64,000 bases of DNA, from NCBI GenBank assembly GCA_028554795.2, contig CM068832.1, positions 87,695,011 to 87,759,010 of the forward strand. The letters run 5' to 3'. How positions within the stretch are numbered: the stretch's first letter is position 1; every line of letters starts with the position of its first letter. The DNA comes from Sinohyriopsis cumingii. Lineage: Eukaryota > Mollusca > Bivalvia > Unionida > Unionidae. The notes below the pieces were generated by a model. It worked only from the letters and a program-made list of their open reading frames with translations, did no database searches and was not told the DNA's origin. Below, piece by piece: positions 20,355-34,898 of the stretch. The translations under genes were made by a program, and so were the position numbers.

Positions 20355-23264
20355 GCTGATTTTGCCTCCTTTAATTCCTTTATCATAAGCTACCTCTCCC
20401 TTTTAGATAAACACATTCCTCCTGTTTTTAACTCCATTTGATGTGCTATACTTAGTGTTTATATTTGGCATTTTTCTGTATTTTATTCCCCTAATTTCAC
20501 CCCCCCCCCCAATCCAACATAACCACTTATAAGCTGTGATTTACTATATCTGGTGACTGATTGGCTTATTGAAACAATTTTATTCACATTACAAAGGAGG
20601 AAAGCTTACTATTTGTGTTACAATGAGGATGGGTAGGTGGACCTTTGTGTGAGGACTGGTGGTTAGTGACCTCTTGTATCTGCAGATAGTGTAAAGTGGT
20701 CAAAGCTTATACTTTATAATAAGATTGGGTCATGTCCACTGGTCTCTGATGTTAAGTTCTGCACCTACCAAACAAATATAAATTCCTTTCTTTTAGGTGA
20801 ATTGTACATTTTGAAGTAGGACAGGTGCATACTATTTGGTACATTGACCTTTGACCTAGTTATTACATAATATGACATAATGTGATTTATCCCATATCAC
20901 CTATGTGAAGTTCAATAAGTGCTGATATGAATAAGATACAACTCATAGTTGAAAGAATTCATTTTATTTCTAAAGATGATTTTGATGGTGAAGCAAAAGT
21001 ATGAAAACAATAGTTCAAACAGCTCAATGACATTTCTATACACATTCATATAAGACATAGGCTAGTACCTCATCAAATTGTTTTTCACAAGTGAGACTAA
21101 GTATATTTGTTACTTATACAGTCCCGAACTATTTCACAGATTATTTGAAAAATTAAGGTTTGCTATAGGTATAACGGTACCAATTGCGCAAGTCCAGGTG
21201 GGCGGAGCTTAAGGTGTATGGAACATTGTATTCAGAATTAAAGAACAACTCTAGCTGTGATTGGTGCATTATGTAAGAGTTGTACTTTCTGTTTGGCTTA
21301 AAAAAAATGTTGAACCTCTTGGCAACATGTGAGTTTGTGTTAATTTCTATCTAGATCATATTTTGTATTTTTTATGATTTTTTTAAAATATGGTACACAT
21401 GGCTGAAAATGTGCTTGTTGTGACTAGATAACTCTAACCACTGTCTAGTTCCAGTAGAGTTATCTCTCTTAAATGCAATGGAGTACCTGGTTATGTCATT
21501 GTCAAATTGACAATCTAGCATTGTTCTATATGGCAGTGTGTGACATGCATGCCCAGGTAGGACAGAAAGTATATTTATTTCACAGAACATTAGCATTGAG
21601 GTATATGGAGAAACAATTGGTACCGTGATACCTAAAGGAAAGAATAGCCTCACAGTGTATCCATAGAAACGCATACATGTGGGCGGCATTTATGAACTAT
21701 ACTAGTTTGATGTAGGAAAACAAATGTGTGCTGAACAGTTTTGGTCAAATATTGAAAGTTCTTTAAGAATAAAATGTATGAAATCTTCAGAAAATAGCAA
21801 AGGTTGGCTTTGGATGGGGACTTTTGATAACTATAGCTATGATAGATATAGACTTGTGTTACCTAATGCCTTTATGTATGTGCTGTTACCTCCTAGATTG
21901 GAATGCATGCAACAAAATAAGTTATGGAAACATAATATAGTTGATTTTGGCCAAATATTGGCTATTTTACCTGCAAAAGATGAAAAATCATGTGTACAAA
22001 AACAGCTATCTTGTTCTTGTAAGGCATGCCATAAACCAGGATAGAGAACACTCTAAGTACACTTGTAGAGAGATCACTTGTACCATGTGGGATGTTCTGG
22101 CATGAGTAATTTTTAGGTAATTTATTAAGGATATGGTATTCCTTCAAACTTTGATTTGAATCGTCCTGCTCTAATTGTCCTTTTTTTTTTTACACTTTCC
22201 TGCTTTGAAATTGTTCATGTAGTTAGTTCAGTTCTCTTGCATTCCCTTTTGTTGAAGTAGCAGTGAATACCAACAAACAAGAACAGTTTCCTTAAGTCAT
22301 CATTTCCCATTGGCACTTGTATAAGCCCAATTATAATCTACTATTGACTTTCAATTAATCCTATTTCTTTCTGTCAAGCTGCTCTTGTGGAATTTCCATG
22401 TTTGGTCCAACATTACAGAATGATAACCATTTTAGTCACACAGTGCGTATTCATTCCATTCAAATCCACACTGTTCTTGAAACTTTGCATCCCATCGCAA
22501 GAATCCAAATTGGCATGAGATGATATCTGCATGGTTATGGAAGGCTGCACTCTACATGCCGGCATTGTAGAAAATATGAACTATGTGATATGAAAGAGCT
22601 GCGTCATCTTAGAAATTAAAATTACATGACTCTTGAGGTCTCCACTAAATATAGGAGTCTAAATGTTAGGTTCTCACTTTATCAGTAATGTATTTTGAGA
22701 TAATTTAATTGCAATGAAGTTAATACAGGTTGTTGATGAACTCATCTATATTACATGGATACTGTATTAGAGGTTACCACACCTTATGTATATCATTCAG
22801 TTATCTCCCTTACACCAGTCATAACATTTCAAGGAAATAAAATCTCACATTTTCAGTGACTGGTTATGAAAATAAAGAGAAGATATGTGAAGTATTATAT
22901 TAGCCCTCAATCTTGATGCAAATGTAAGTAGAAGCAGTTTAATAATTTCTCACAGTAAAGTTTACAAGTTTAAAAACTGATAAGGTATGTTCTGCTTGGA
23001 TCTGAGATAAGTTTATCTCTATCTTATGCTAATTATTATTAAATTCTAATGTAGAAGAAATATACTTTATATGTATTTATATTATCTAAATTATTCACCC
23101 TTTTATATTAGATGGAAATGAACACAACTTCACTTGAAATTTGGGTACCTGTAAGGGATGTTATAGCACAGTTGCCTTTGGGCTGTCCTTGGACCTGTTG
23201 GGCCCTGCCCCATATATTTGTCCAAGGTAAGGTCATGAAACTTTCACTTCTCATTTCTCGCATT
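20355..23264 (+). repeat. Unit 8 (2,910 bp)
   Basis: C11 tract (20500-20510). Belongs to the 8/10/13 group: TTGAACC near 21310, TTTGAAAA near 21144 and CTTCAAAC near 22142. Sense ORF 21724-22044; antisense ORF 21372-21689; exon-like block 23112-23226. Confidence 0.95.
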
Positions 23265-26173
23265 GCTGATTTTGCCTCCTTTAATTCCTTTATCATAAGC
23301 TACCTCTCCCTTTTAGATAAACACATTCCTCCTGTTTTTAACTCCATTTGATGTGCTATACTTAGTGTTTATATTTGGCATTTTTCTGTATTTTATTCCC
23401 CTAATTTCACCCCCCCCCCCAATCCAACATAACCACTTATAAGCTGTGATTTACTATATCTGGTGACTGATTGGCTTATTGAAACAATTTTATTCACATT
23501 ACAAAGGAGGAAAGCTTACTATTTGTGTTACAATGAGGATGAGTAGGTGGACCTTTGTGTGAGGACTGGTGGTTAGTGACCTCTTGTATCTGCAGATAGT
23601 GTAAAGTGGTCAAAGCTTATACTTTATAATAAGATTGGGTCATGTCCACTGGTCTCTGATGTTAAGTTCTGCACCTACCAAACAAATATAAATTCCTTTC
23701 TTTTAGGTGAATTGTACATTTTGAAGTAGGACAGGTACATACTATTTGGTACATTGACCTTTGACCTAGTTATTACATAATATGACATAATGTGATTTAT
23801 CCCATATCACCTATGTGAAGTTCAATAAGTGTTGATATGAATAAGATACAACTCATAGTTGAAAGAATTCATTTTATTTCTAAAGATGATTTTGATGGTG
23901 AAGCAAAAGTATGAAAACAATAGTTCAAACAGCTCAATGACATTTCTATACACATTCACATAAGACATAGGCTAGTACCTCATCAAATTGTTTTTCACAA
24001 GTGAGACTAAGTATATTTGTTACTTATACAGTCCCGAACTATTTCACAGATTATTGGAAAAATTAAGGTTTGCTATAGGTATAACGGTACCAATTGCGCA
24101 AGTCCAGGTGGGCGGAGCTTAAGGTGTATGGAACATTGTATTCAGAATTAAAGAACAACTCTAGCTGTGATTGGTGCATTATGTAAGAGTTGTACTTTCT
24201 GTTTGGCTTAAAAAAAATGTTGAGCCTCTTGGCAACATGTGAGTTTGTGTTAATTTCTATCTAGATCATATTTTGTATTTTTTATGATTTTTTTAAAATA
24301 TGGTACACATGGCTGAAAATGTGCTTGTTGTGACTAGATAACTCTAACCACTGTCTAGTTCCAGTAGAGTTATCTCTCTTAAATGCAATGGAGTACCTGG
24401 TTATGTCATTGTCAAATTGACAATCTAGCATTGTTCTATATGGCAGTGTGTGACATACATGCCCAGGTAGGACAGAAAGTATATTTATTTCACAGAACAT
24501 TAGCATTGAGGTATATGGAGAAACAATTGGTACCGTGATACCTAAAGGAAAGAATAGCCTCACAGTGTATCCATAGAAACGCATACATGTGGGCGGCATT
24601 TATGAACTATACTAGTCTGATGTAGGAAAACAAATGTGTGCTGAACAGTTTTGGTCAAATATTGAAAGTTCTTTAAGAATAAAATGTATGAAATCTTCAG
24701 AAAATAGCAAAGGTTGGCTTTGGATGGGGACTTTTGATAACTATAGCTATGATAGATATAGACTTGTGTTACCTGATGCCTTTATGTATGTGCTGTTACC
24801 TCCTAGATTGGAATGCATGCAACAAAATAAGTTATGGAAACATAATATAGTTGATTTTGGCCAAATATTGGCTATTTTACCTGCAAAAGATGAAAAATCA
24901 TGTGTACAAAAACAGCTATCTTGTTCTTGTAAGGCATGCCATAAACCAGGATAGAGAACACTCTAAGTACACTTGTAGAGAGATCACTTGTACCATGTGG
25001 GATGTTCTGGCATGAGCAATTTTTAGGTAATTTATTAAGGATATGGTATTCCTTCACACTTTGATTTGAATCGTCCTGCTGTAATTGTCATTTTTTTTTT
25101 ACACTTTCCTGCTTTGAAATTGTTCATGTAGTTAGTTCAGTTCTCTTGCATTCCCTTTTGTTGAAGTAGCAGTGAATACCAACAAACAAGAACAGTTTCC
25201 TTAAGTCATCATTTCCCATTGGCACTTGTATAAGCCCAATTATAATCTACTATTGACTTTCAATTAATCCTATTTCTTTCTGTCAAGCTGCTCTTGTGGA
25301 ATTTCCATGTTTGGTCCAACATTACAGAATGATAACCATTTTAGTCACACAGTGCGTATTCATTCCATTCAAATCCACACTGTTCTTGAAACTTTGCATC
25401 CCATCGCAAGAATCCAAATTGGCATGAGATGATATCTGCATGGTTATGGAAGGCTGCACTCTACATGCCGGCATTGTAGAAAATATGAACTATGTGATAT
25501 GAAAGAGCTGCGTCATCTTAGAAATTAAAATTACATGACTCTTGAGGTCTCCACTAAATATAGGAGTCTAAATGTTAGGTTCTCACTTTATCAGTAATGT
25601 ATTTTGAGATAATTTAATTGCAATGAAGTTAATACAGGTTGTTGATGAACTCATCTATATTACATGGATACTGTATTAGAGGTTACCACACCTTATGTAT
25701 ATCATTCAGTTATCTCCCTTACACCAGTCATAACATTTCAAGGAAATAAAATCTCACATTTTCAGTGACTGGTTATGAAAATAAAGAGAAGATTTGTGAA
25801 GTATTATATTAGCCCTCAATATTGATGCAAATGTAAGTAGAAGCAATTTAATAATTTCTCACAGTAAAGTTTACAAGTTTAAAAACTGATAAGGTATGTT
25901 CTGCTTGGATCTGAGATAAGTTTATCTCTATCTTATGCTAATTATTATTAAATTCTAATGTAGAAGAAATATACTTTATATGTATCTATATTATCTAAAT
26001 TATTCACCCTTTTATATTAGATGGAAATGAACACAACTTCACTTGAAATTTGGGTACCTGTAAAGGATGTTATAGCACAGTTGCCTTTGGGCTGTCCTTG
26101 GACCTGTTGGGCCCTGCCCCATATATTTGTCCAAGGTAAGGTCATCAAACTTTCACTTCTCATTTCTCGCATT
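23265..26173 (+). repeat. Unit 9 (2,909 bp)
   Basis: C11 tract (23410-23420). Belongs to the 9/11/14 group: GATGAGTAGG near 23539, GTGTTGATATG near 23830, ACATACATG near 24454 (Ala-48 to Val in the antisense ORF, 24282-24599), ACTAGTCTG near 24612 and CCTGATGCC near 24773 (Asn-48 to Asp in the sense ORF, 24634-24954). Exon-like block 26021-26135. Confidence 0.95.
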
Positions 26174-29083
26174 GCTGATTTTGCCTCCTTTAATTCCTTT
26201 ATCATAAGCTACCTCTCCCTTTTAGATAAACACATTCCTCCTGTTTTTAACTCCATTTGATGTGCTATACTTAGTGTTTATATTTGGCATTTTTCTGTAT
26301 TTTATTCCCCTAATTTCACCCCCCCCCCCAATCCAACATAACCACTTATAAGCTGTGATTTACTATATCTGGTGACTGATTGGCTTATTGAAACAATTTT
26401 ATTCACATTACAAAGGAGGAAAGCTTACTATTTGTGTTACAATGAGGATGGGTAGGTGGACCTTTGTGTGAGGACTGGTGGTTAGTGACCTCTTGTATCT
26501 GCAGATAGTGTAAAGTGGTCAAAGCTTATACTTTATAATAAGATTGGGTCATGTCCACTGGTCTCTGATGTTAAGTTCTGCACCTACCAAACAAATATAA
26601 ATTCCTTTCTTTTAGGTGAATTGTACATTTTGAAGTAGGACAGGTGCATACTATTTGGTACATTGACCTTTGACCTAGTTATTACATAATATGACATAAT
26701 GTGATTTATCCCATATCACCTATGTGAAGTTCAATAAGTGCTGATATGAATAAGATACAACTCATAGTTGAAAGAATTCATTTTATTTCTAAAGATGATT
26801 TTGATGGTGAAGCAAAAGTATGAAAACAATAGTTCAAACAGCTCAATGACATTTCTATACACATTCATATAAGACATAGGCTAGTACCTCATCAAATTGT
26901 TTTTCACAAGTGAGACTAAGTATATTTGTTACTTATACAGTCCCGAACTATTTCACAGATTATTTGAAAAATTAAGGTTTGCTATAGGTATAACGGTACC
27001 AATTGCGCAAGTCCAGGTGGGCGGAGCTTAAGGTGTATGGAACATTGTATTCAGAATTAAAGAACAACTCTAGCTGTGATTGGTGCATTATGTAAGAGTT
27101 GTACTTTCTGTTTGGCTTAAAAAAAATGTTGAACCTCTTGGCAACATGTGAGTTTGTGTTAATTTCTATCTAGATCATATTTTGTATTTTTTATGATTTT
27201 TTTAAAATATGGTACACATGGCTGAAAATGTGCTTGTTGTGACTAGATAACTCTAACCACTGTCTAGTTCCAGTAGAGTTATCTCTCTTAAATGCAATGG
27301 AGTACCTGGTTATGTCATTGTCAAATTGACAATCTAGCATTGTTCTATATGGCAGTGTGTGACATGCATGCCCAGGTAGGACAGAAAGTATATTTATTTC
27401 ACAGAACATTAGCATTGAGGTATATGGAGAAACAATTGGTACCGTGATACCTAAAGGAAAGAATAGCCTCACAGTGTATCCATAGAAACGCATACATGTG
27501 GGCGGCATTTATGAACTATACTAGTTTGATGTAGGAAAACAAATGTGTGCTGAACAGTTTTGGTCAAATATTGAAAGTTCTTTAAGAATAAAATGTATGA
27601 AATCTTCAGAAAATAGCAAAGGTTGGCTTTGGATGGGGACTTTTGATAACTATAGCTATGATAGATATAGACTTGTGTTACCTAATGCCTTTATGTATGT
27701 GCTGTTACCTCCTAGATTGGAATGCATGCAACAAAATAAGTTATGGAAACATAATATAGTTGATTTTGGCCAAATATTGGCTATTTTACCTGCAAAAGAT
27801 GAAAAATCATGTGTACAAAAACAGCTATCTTGTTCTTGTAAGGCATGCCATAAACCAGGATAGAGAACACTCTAAGTACACTTGTAGAGAGATCACTTGT
27901 ACCATGTGGGATGTTCTGGCATGAGTAATTTTTAGGTAATTTATTAAGGATATGGTATTCCTTCAAACTTTGATTTGAATCGTCCTGCTCTAATTGTCCT
28001 TTTTTTTTTTACACTTTCCTGCTTTGAAATTGTTCATGTAGTTAGTTCAGTTCTCTTGCATTCCCTTTTGTTGAAGTAGCAGTGAATACCAACAAACAAG
28101 AACAGTTTCCTTAAGTCATCATTTCCCATTGGCACTTGTATAAGCCCAATTATAATCTACTATTGACTTTCAATTAATCCTATTTCTTTCTGTCAAGCTG
28201 CTCTTGTGGAATTTCCATGTTTGGTCCAACATTACAGAATGATAACCATTTTAGTCACACAGTGCGTATTCATTCCATTCAAATCCACACTGTTCTTGAA
28301 ACTTTGCATCCCATCGCAAGAATCCAAATTGGCATGAGATGATATCTGCATGGTTATGGAAGGCTGCACTCTACATGCCGGCATTGTAGAAAATATGAAC
28401 TATGTGATATGAAAGAGCTGCGTCATCTTAGAAATTAAAATTACATGACTCTTGAGGTCTCCACTAAATATAGGAGTCTAAATGTTAGGTTCTCACTTTA
28501 TCAGTAATGTATTTTGAGATAATTTAATTGCAATGAAGTTAATACAGGTTGTTGATGAACTCATCTATATTACATGGATACTGTATTAGAGGTTACCACA
28601 CCTTATGTATATCATTCAGTTATCTCCCTTACACCAGTCATAACATTTCAAGGAAATAAAATCTCACATTTTCAGTGACTGGTTATGAAAATAAAGAGAA
28701 GATATGTGAAGTATTATATTAGCCCTCAATCTTGATGCAAATGTAAGTAGAAGCAGTTTAATAATTTCTCACAGTAAAGTTTACAAGTTTAAAAACTGAT
28801 AAGGTATGTTCTGCTTGGATCTGAGATAAGTTTATCTCTATCTTATGCTAATTATTATTAAATTCTAATGTAGAAGAAATATACTTTATATGTATTTATA
28901 TTATCTAAATTATTCACCCTTTTATATTAGATGGAAATGAACACAACTTCACTTGAAATTTGGGTACCTGTAAGGGATGTTATAGCACAGTTGCCTTTGG
29001 GCTGTCCTTGGACCTGTTGGGCCCTGCCCCATATATTTGTCCAAGGTAAGGTCATGAAACTTTCACTTCTCATTTCTCGCATT
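26174..29083 (+). repeat. Unit 10 (2,910 bp)
   Basis: C11 tract (26319-26329). An 8/10/13 group copy with TTGAACC, TTTGAAAA and CTTCAAAC. Sense ORF 27543-27863; antisense ORF 27191-27508; exon-like block 28931-29045. Confidence 0.95.
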
Positions 29084-31994
29084 GCTGATTTTGCCTCCTT
29101 TAATTCCTTTATCATAAGCTACCTCTCCCTTTTAGATAAACACATTCCTCCTGTTTTTAACTCCATTTGATGTGCTATACTTAGTGTTTATATTTGGCAT
29201 TTTTCTGTATTTTATTCCCCTAATTTCCCCCCCCCCCCCCAATCCAACATAACCACTTATAAGCTGTGATTTACTATATCTGGTGACTGATTGGCTTATT
29301 GAAACAATTTTATTCACATTACAAAGGAGGAAAGCTTACTATTTGTGTTACAATGAGGATGAGTAGGTGGACCTTTGTGTGAGGACTGGTGGTTAGTGAC
29401 CTCTTGTATCTGCAGATAGTGTAAAGTGGTCAAAGCTTATACTTTATAATAAGATTGGGTCATGTCCACTGGTCTCTGATGTTAAGTTCTGCACCTACCA
29501 AACAAATATAAATTCCTTTCTTTTAGGTGAATTGTACATTTTGAAGTAGGACAGGTACATACTATTTGGTACATTGACCTTTGACCTAGTTATTACATAA
29601 TATGACATAATGTGATTTATCCCATATCACCTATGTGAAGTTCAATAAGTGTTGATATGAATAAGATACAACTCATAGTTGAAAGAATTCATTTTATTTC
29701 TAAAGATGATTTTGATGGTGAAGCAAAAGTATGAAAACAATAGTTCAAACAGCTCAATGACATTTCTATACACATTCACATAAGACATAGGCTAGTACCT
29801 CATCAAATTGTTTTTCACAAGTGAGACTAAGTATATTTGTTACTTATACAGTCCCGAACTATTTCACAGATTATTGGAAAAATTAAGGTTTGCTATAGGT
29901 ATAACGGTACCAATTGCGCAAGTCCAGGTGGGCGGAGCTTAAGGTGTATGGAACATTGTATTCAGAATTAAAGAACAACTCTAGCTGTGATTGGTGCATT
30001 ATGTAAGAGTTGTACTTTCTGTTTGGCTTAAAAAAAATGTTGAGCCTCTTGGCAACATGTGAGTTTGTGTTAATTTCTATCTAGATCATATTTTGTATTT
30101 TTTATGATTTTTTTAAAATATGGTACACATGGCTGAAAATGTGCTTGTTGTGACTAGATAACTCTAACCACTGTCTAGTTCCAGTAGAGTTATCTCTCTT
30201 AAATGCAATGGAGTACCTGGTTATGTCATTGTCAAATTGACAATCTAGCATTGTTCTATATGGCAGTGTGTGACATACATGCCCAGGTAGGACAGAAAGT
30301 ATATTTATTTCACAGAACATTAGCATTGAGGTATATGGAGAAACAATTGGTACCGTGATACCTAAAGGAAAGAATAGCCTCACAGTGTATCCATAGAAAC
30401 GCATACATGTGGGCGGCATTTATGAACTATACTAGTCTGATGTAGGAAAACAAATGTGTGCTGAACAGTTTTGGTCAAATATTGAAAGTTCTTTAAGAAT
30501 AAAATGTATGAAATCTTCAGAAAATAGCAAAGGTTGGCTTTGGATGGGGACTTTTGATAACTATAGCTATGATAGATATAGACTTGTGTTACCTGATGCC
30601 TTTATGTATGTGCTGTTACCTCCTAGATTGGAATGCATGCAACAAAATAAGTTATGGAAACATAATATAGTTGATTTTGGCCAAATATTGGCTATTTTAC
30701 CTGCAAAAGATGAAAAATCATGTGTACAAAAACAGCTATCTTGTTCTTGTAAGGCATGCCATAAACCAGGATAGAGAACACTCTAAGTACACTTGTAGAG
30801 AGATCACTTGTACCATGTGGGATGTTCTGGCATGAGTAATTTTTAGGTAATATATTAAGGATATGGTATTCCTTCACACTTTGATTTGAATCGTCCTGCT
30901 CTAATTGTCCTTTTTTTTTTTACACTTTCCTGCTTTGCAATTGTTCATGTAGTTAGTTCAGTTCTCTTGCATTCCCTTTTGTTGAAGTAGCAGTGAATAC
31001 CAACAAACAAGAACAGTTTCCTTCAGTCATCATTTCCCATTGGCACTTGTATAAGCCCAATTATAATCTACTATTGACTTTCAATTAATCCTATTTCTTT
31101 CTGTCAAGCTGCTCTTGTGGAATTTCCATGTTTGGTCCAACATTACAGAATGATAACCATTTTAGTCACACAGTGCGTATTCATTCCATTCAAATCCACA
31201 CTGTTCTTGAAACTTTGCATCCCATCGCAAGAATCCAAATTGGCATGAGATGATATCTGCATGGTTATGGAAGGCTGCACTCTACATGCCGGCATTGTAG
31301 AAAATATGAACTATGTGATATGAAAGAGCTGCGTCATCTTAGAAATTAAAATTACATGACTCTTGAGGTCCCCACTAAATATAGGAGTCTAAATGTTAGG
31401 TTCTCACTTTATCAGTAATGTATTTTGAGATAATTTAATTGCAATGAAGTTAATACAGGTTGTTGATGAACTCATCTATATTACATGGATACTGTATTAG
31501 AGGTTACCACACCTTATGTATATCATTCAGTTATCTCCCTTACACCAGTCATAACATTTCAAGGAAATAAAATCTCACATTTTCAGTGACTGGTTATGAA
31601 AATAAAGAGAAGATTTGTGAAGTATTATATTAGCCCTCAATATTGATGCAAATGTAAGTAGAAGCAATTTAATAATTTCTCACAGTAAAGTTTACAAGTT
31701 TAAAAACTGATAAGGTATGTTCTGCTTGGATCTGAGATAAGTTTATCTCTATCTTATGCTAATTATTATTAAATTCTTATGTAGAAGAAATATACTTTAT
31801 ATGTATCTATATTATCTAAATTATTCACCCTTTTATATTAGATGGAAATGAACACAACTTCACTTGAAATTTGGGTACCTGTAAGGGATGTTATAGCACA
31901 GTTGCCTTTGGGCTGTCCTTGGACCTGTTGGGCCCTGCCCCATATATTTGTCCAAGGTAAGGTCATCAAACTTTCACTTCTCATTTCTCGCATT
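29084..31994 (+). repeat. Unit 11 (2,911 bp)
   Basis: The longest C tract, 14 (29227-29240), shared in length and in the missing A with unit 14. A 9/11/14 group copy with GATGAGTAGG, GTGTTG and ACATACATG. Shares TAATATATT near 30848, TTGCAATTG near 30936 and CTTCAGTC near 31022 with unit 14. Sense ORF 30454-30774; antisense ORF 30102-30419; exon-like block 31842-31956. Confidence 0.95.
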
Positions 31995-34898
31995 GCTGAT
32001 TTTGCCTCCTTTAATTCCTTTATCATAAGCTACCTCTCCCTTTTAGATAAACACATTCCTCCTGTTTTTAACTCCATTTGATGTGCTATACTTAGTGTTT
32101 ATATTTGGCATTTTTCTGTATTTTATTCCCCTAATTTCACCCCCCAATCGAACATAACCACTTATAAGCTGTGATTTACTATATCTGGTGACTGATTGGC
32201 TTATTGAAACAATTTTATTCACATTACAAAGGAGGAAAGCTTACTATTTGTGTTACAATGAGGATGGGTAGGTGGACCTTTGTGTGAGGACTGGTGGTTA
32301 GTGACCTCTTGTATCTGCAGATAGTGTAAAGTGGTCAAAGCTTATACTTTATCATAAGATTGGGTCATGTCCACTGGTCTCTGATGTTAAGTTCTGCACC
32401 TACCAAACAAATATAAATTCCTTTCTTTTAGGTGAATTGTACATTTTGAAGTAGGACAGGTGCATACTATTTGGTACATTGACCTTTGACCTAGTTATTA
32501 CATAATATGACATAATGTGATTTATCCCATATCACCTATGTGAAGTTCAATAAGTGCTGATATGAATAAGATACAACTCATAGTTGAAAGAATTCATTTT
32601 ATTTCTAAAGATGATTTTGATGGTGAAGCAAAAGTATGAAAACAATAGTTCAAACAGCTCAATGACATTTCTATACACATTCATATAAGACATAGGCTAG
32701 TACCTCATCAAATTGTTTTTCACAAGTGAGACTAAGTATATTTGTTACTTATACAGTCCCGAACTATTTCACAGATTATTGGAAAAATTAAGGTTTTCTA
32801 TAGGTATAACGGTACCAATTGCGCAAGTCCAGGTGGGCGGAGCTTAAGGTGTATGGAACATTGTATTCAGAATTAAAGAACAACTCTAGCTGTGATTGGT
32901 GCATTATGTAAGAGTTGTACTTTCTGTTTGGCTTAAAAAAATGTTGAGCCTCTTGGCAACATGTGAGTTTGTGTTAATTTCTATCTAGATCATATTTTGT
33001 ATTTTTTATGATTTTTTTAAAATATGGTACACATGGCTGAAAATGTGCTTGTTGTGACTAGATAACTCTAACCACTGTCTAGTTCCAGTAGAGTTATCTC
33101 TCTTAAATGCAATGGAGTACCTGGTTATGTCATTGTCAAATTGACAATCTAGCATTGTTCTATATGGCAGTGTGTGACATGCATGCCCAGGTAGGACAGA
33201 AAGTATATTTATTTCACAGAACATTAGCATTGAGGTATATGGAGAAACAATTGGTACCGTGATACCTAAAGGAAAGAATAGCCTCACAGTGTATCCATAG
33301 AAACGCATACATGTGGGCGGCATTTATGAACTATACTAGTTTGATGTAGGAAAACAAATGTGTGCTGAACAGTTTTGGTCAAATATTGAAAGTTCTTTAA
33401 GAATAAAATGTATGAAATCTTCAGAAAATAGCAAAGGTTGGCTTTGGATGGGGACTTTTGATAACTATAGCTATGATAGATATAGACTTGTGTTACCTAA
33501 TGCCTTTATGTATGTGCTGTTACCTCCTAGATTGGAATGCATGCAACAAAATAAGTTATGGAAACATAATATAGTTGATTTTGGCCAAATATTGGCTATT
33601 TTACCTGCAAAAGATGAAAAATCATGTGTACAAAAACAGCTATCTTGTTCTTGTAAGGCATGCCATAAACCAGGATAGAGAACACTCTAAGTACACTTGT
33701 AGAGAGATCACTTGTACCATGTGGGATGTTCTGGCATGAGTAATTTTTAGGTAATTTATTAAGGATATGGTATTCCTTCACACTTTGATTTGAATCGTCC
33801 TGCTGTAATTGTCCTTTTTTTTTTTACACTTTCCTGCTTTGAAATTGTTCATGTAGTTAGTTCAGTTCTCTTGCATTCCCTTTTGTTGAAGTAGCAGTGA
33901 ATACCAACAAACAAGAACAGTTTCCTTAAGTCATCATTTCCCATTGGCACTTGTATAAGCCCAATTATAATCTACTATTGACTTTCAATTAATCCTATTT
34001 CTTTCTGTCAAGCTGCTCTTGTGGAATTTCCATGTTTGGTCCAACATTACAGAATGATAACCATTTTAGTCACACAGTGCGTATTCATTCCATTCAAATC
34101 CACACTGTTCTTGAAACTTTGCATCCCATCGCAAGAATCCAAATTGGCATGAGATGATATCTGCATGGTTATGGAAGGCTGCACTCTACATGCCGGCATT
34201 GTAGAAAATATGAACTATGTGATATGAAAGAGCTGCGTCATCTTAGAAATTAAAATTACATGACTCTTGAGGTCTCCACTAAATATAGGAGTCTAAATGT
34301 TAGGTTCTCACTTTATCAGTAATGTATTTTGAGATAATTTAATTGCAATGAAGTTAATACAGGTTGTTGATGAACTCATCTATATTACATGGATACTGTA
34401 TTAGAGGTTACCACACCTTATGTATATCATTCAGTTATCTCCCTTACACCAGTCATAACATTTCAAGGAAATAAAATCTCACATTTTCAGTGACTGGTTA
34501 TGAAAATAAAGAGAAGATATGTGAAGTATTATATTAGCCCTCAATCTTGATGCAAATGTAAGTAGAAGCAGTTTAATAATTTCTCACAGTAAAGTTTACA
34601 AGTTTAAAAACTGATAAGGTATGTTCTGCTTGGATCTGAGATAAGTTTATCTCTATCTTATGCTAATTATTATTAAATTCTAATGTAGAAGAAATATACT
34701 TTATATGTATCTATATTATCTAAATTATTCACCCTTTTATATTAGATGGAAATGAACACAACTTCACTTGAAATTTGGGTACCTGTAAAGGATGTTATAG
34801 CACAGTTGCCTTTGGGCTGTCCTTGGACCTGTTGGGCCCTGCCCCATATATTTGTCCAAGGTAAGGTCATCAAACTTTCACTTCTCATTTCTCGCATT
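31995..34898 (+). repeat. Unit 12 (2,904 bp)
   Basis: C6 tract (32140-32145) with a private CpG just after it (AATCGAAC). Shares TTATCATAAG near 32351 only with unit 3, and GTGCATAC with units 3, 8, 10, 13, 15 and 16. Sense ORF 33358-33678; antisense ORF 33006-33323; exon-like block 34746-34860. Confidence 0.95.
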